Below are positions 5,152 to 5,171 of a stretch of 5,171 nucleotides of DNA, piece by piece. Both the position numbers and the translations under genes were made by a program. The stretch spans positions 1-5,171 of the forward strand of contig JAJQAT010000090.1 of assembly GCA_021203665.1 (NCBI GenBank), in the 5' to 3' direction. The notes below the pieces were generated by a model that saw only the letters and a program-made list of their open reading frames with translations, had not been told where the DNA came from and made no database searches. Origin of the DNA: Bacillota bacterium. Lineage in GTDB: Bacteria; Bacillota; Clostridia; UBA1381. Within the stretch, counting starts at the first letter, position 1. Each line of letters opens with the position of its first letter.

Positions 5152-5171
5152 TATCGTAAAAAGTATTATGT

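Overview
The window carries four complete protein genes, all on the minus strand, and two stretches of dense hairpin-rich non-coding repeats. The strong GGAGG-type ribosome binding sites, short spacers between genes, gene content and the style of the palindromic intergenic repeats suggest a Bacillota genome, probably a gut-type clostridium (Oscillospirales or a relative). That placement is an inference; nothing in the window fixes the order or genus.

In the minus direction (high to low coordinates) a compact operon comes first. A short leader with a possible -10 box and a small perfect hairpin precedes a HAD-family phosphatase of the phosphoglycolate phosphatase type (4438-5094). After 17 bases comes a GH77 4-alpha-glucanotransferase, malQ (2942-4420), whose catalytic residues are all in place. 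After 4 more bases comes a DUF4186 protein of unknown function (2584-2937). A 258-base gap, about 210 bases of it repeat, separates these from a MATE-family multidrug/cation antiporter gene (997-2325) with its own strong ribosome binding site. The malQ product would rearrange maltodextrins in the cytoplasm. The HAD enzyme is a small-molecule phosphatase of uncertain substrate, and the role of DUF4186 is unknown. The shared layout points to cotranscription, not to a proven common pathway.

Positions 1-996 contain no credible gene. They are a mosaic of short hairpin modules and include a 305-base segment present twice with no mismatch (1-305 and 463-767). A diverged relative of the same module lies on the other side of the MATE gene (about 2371-2585), so that gene is bracketed by the family. 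The main observation is that the hairpins sit in conserved flanks but have different arm sequences. Each arm pair stays complementary, usually around a 3-base loop. This looks like compensatory change that preserves structure, and it is the best candidate here for something not well described. I see no CRISPR array, tRNA, rRNA, transposase or phage gene.
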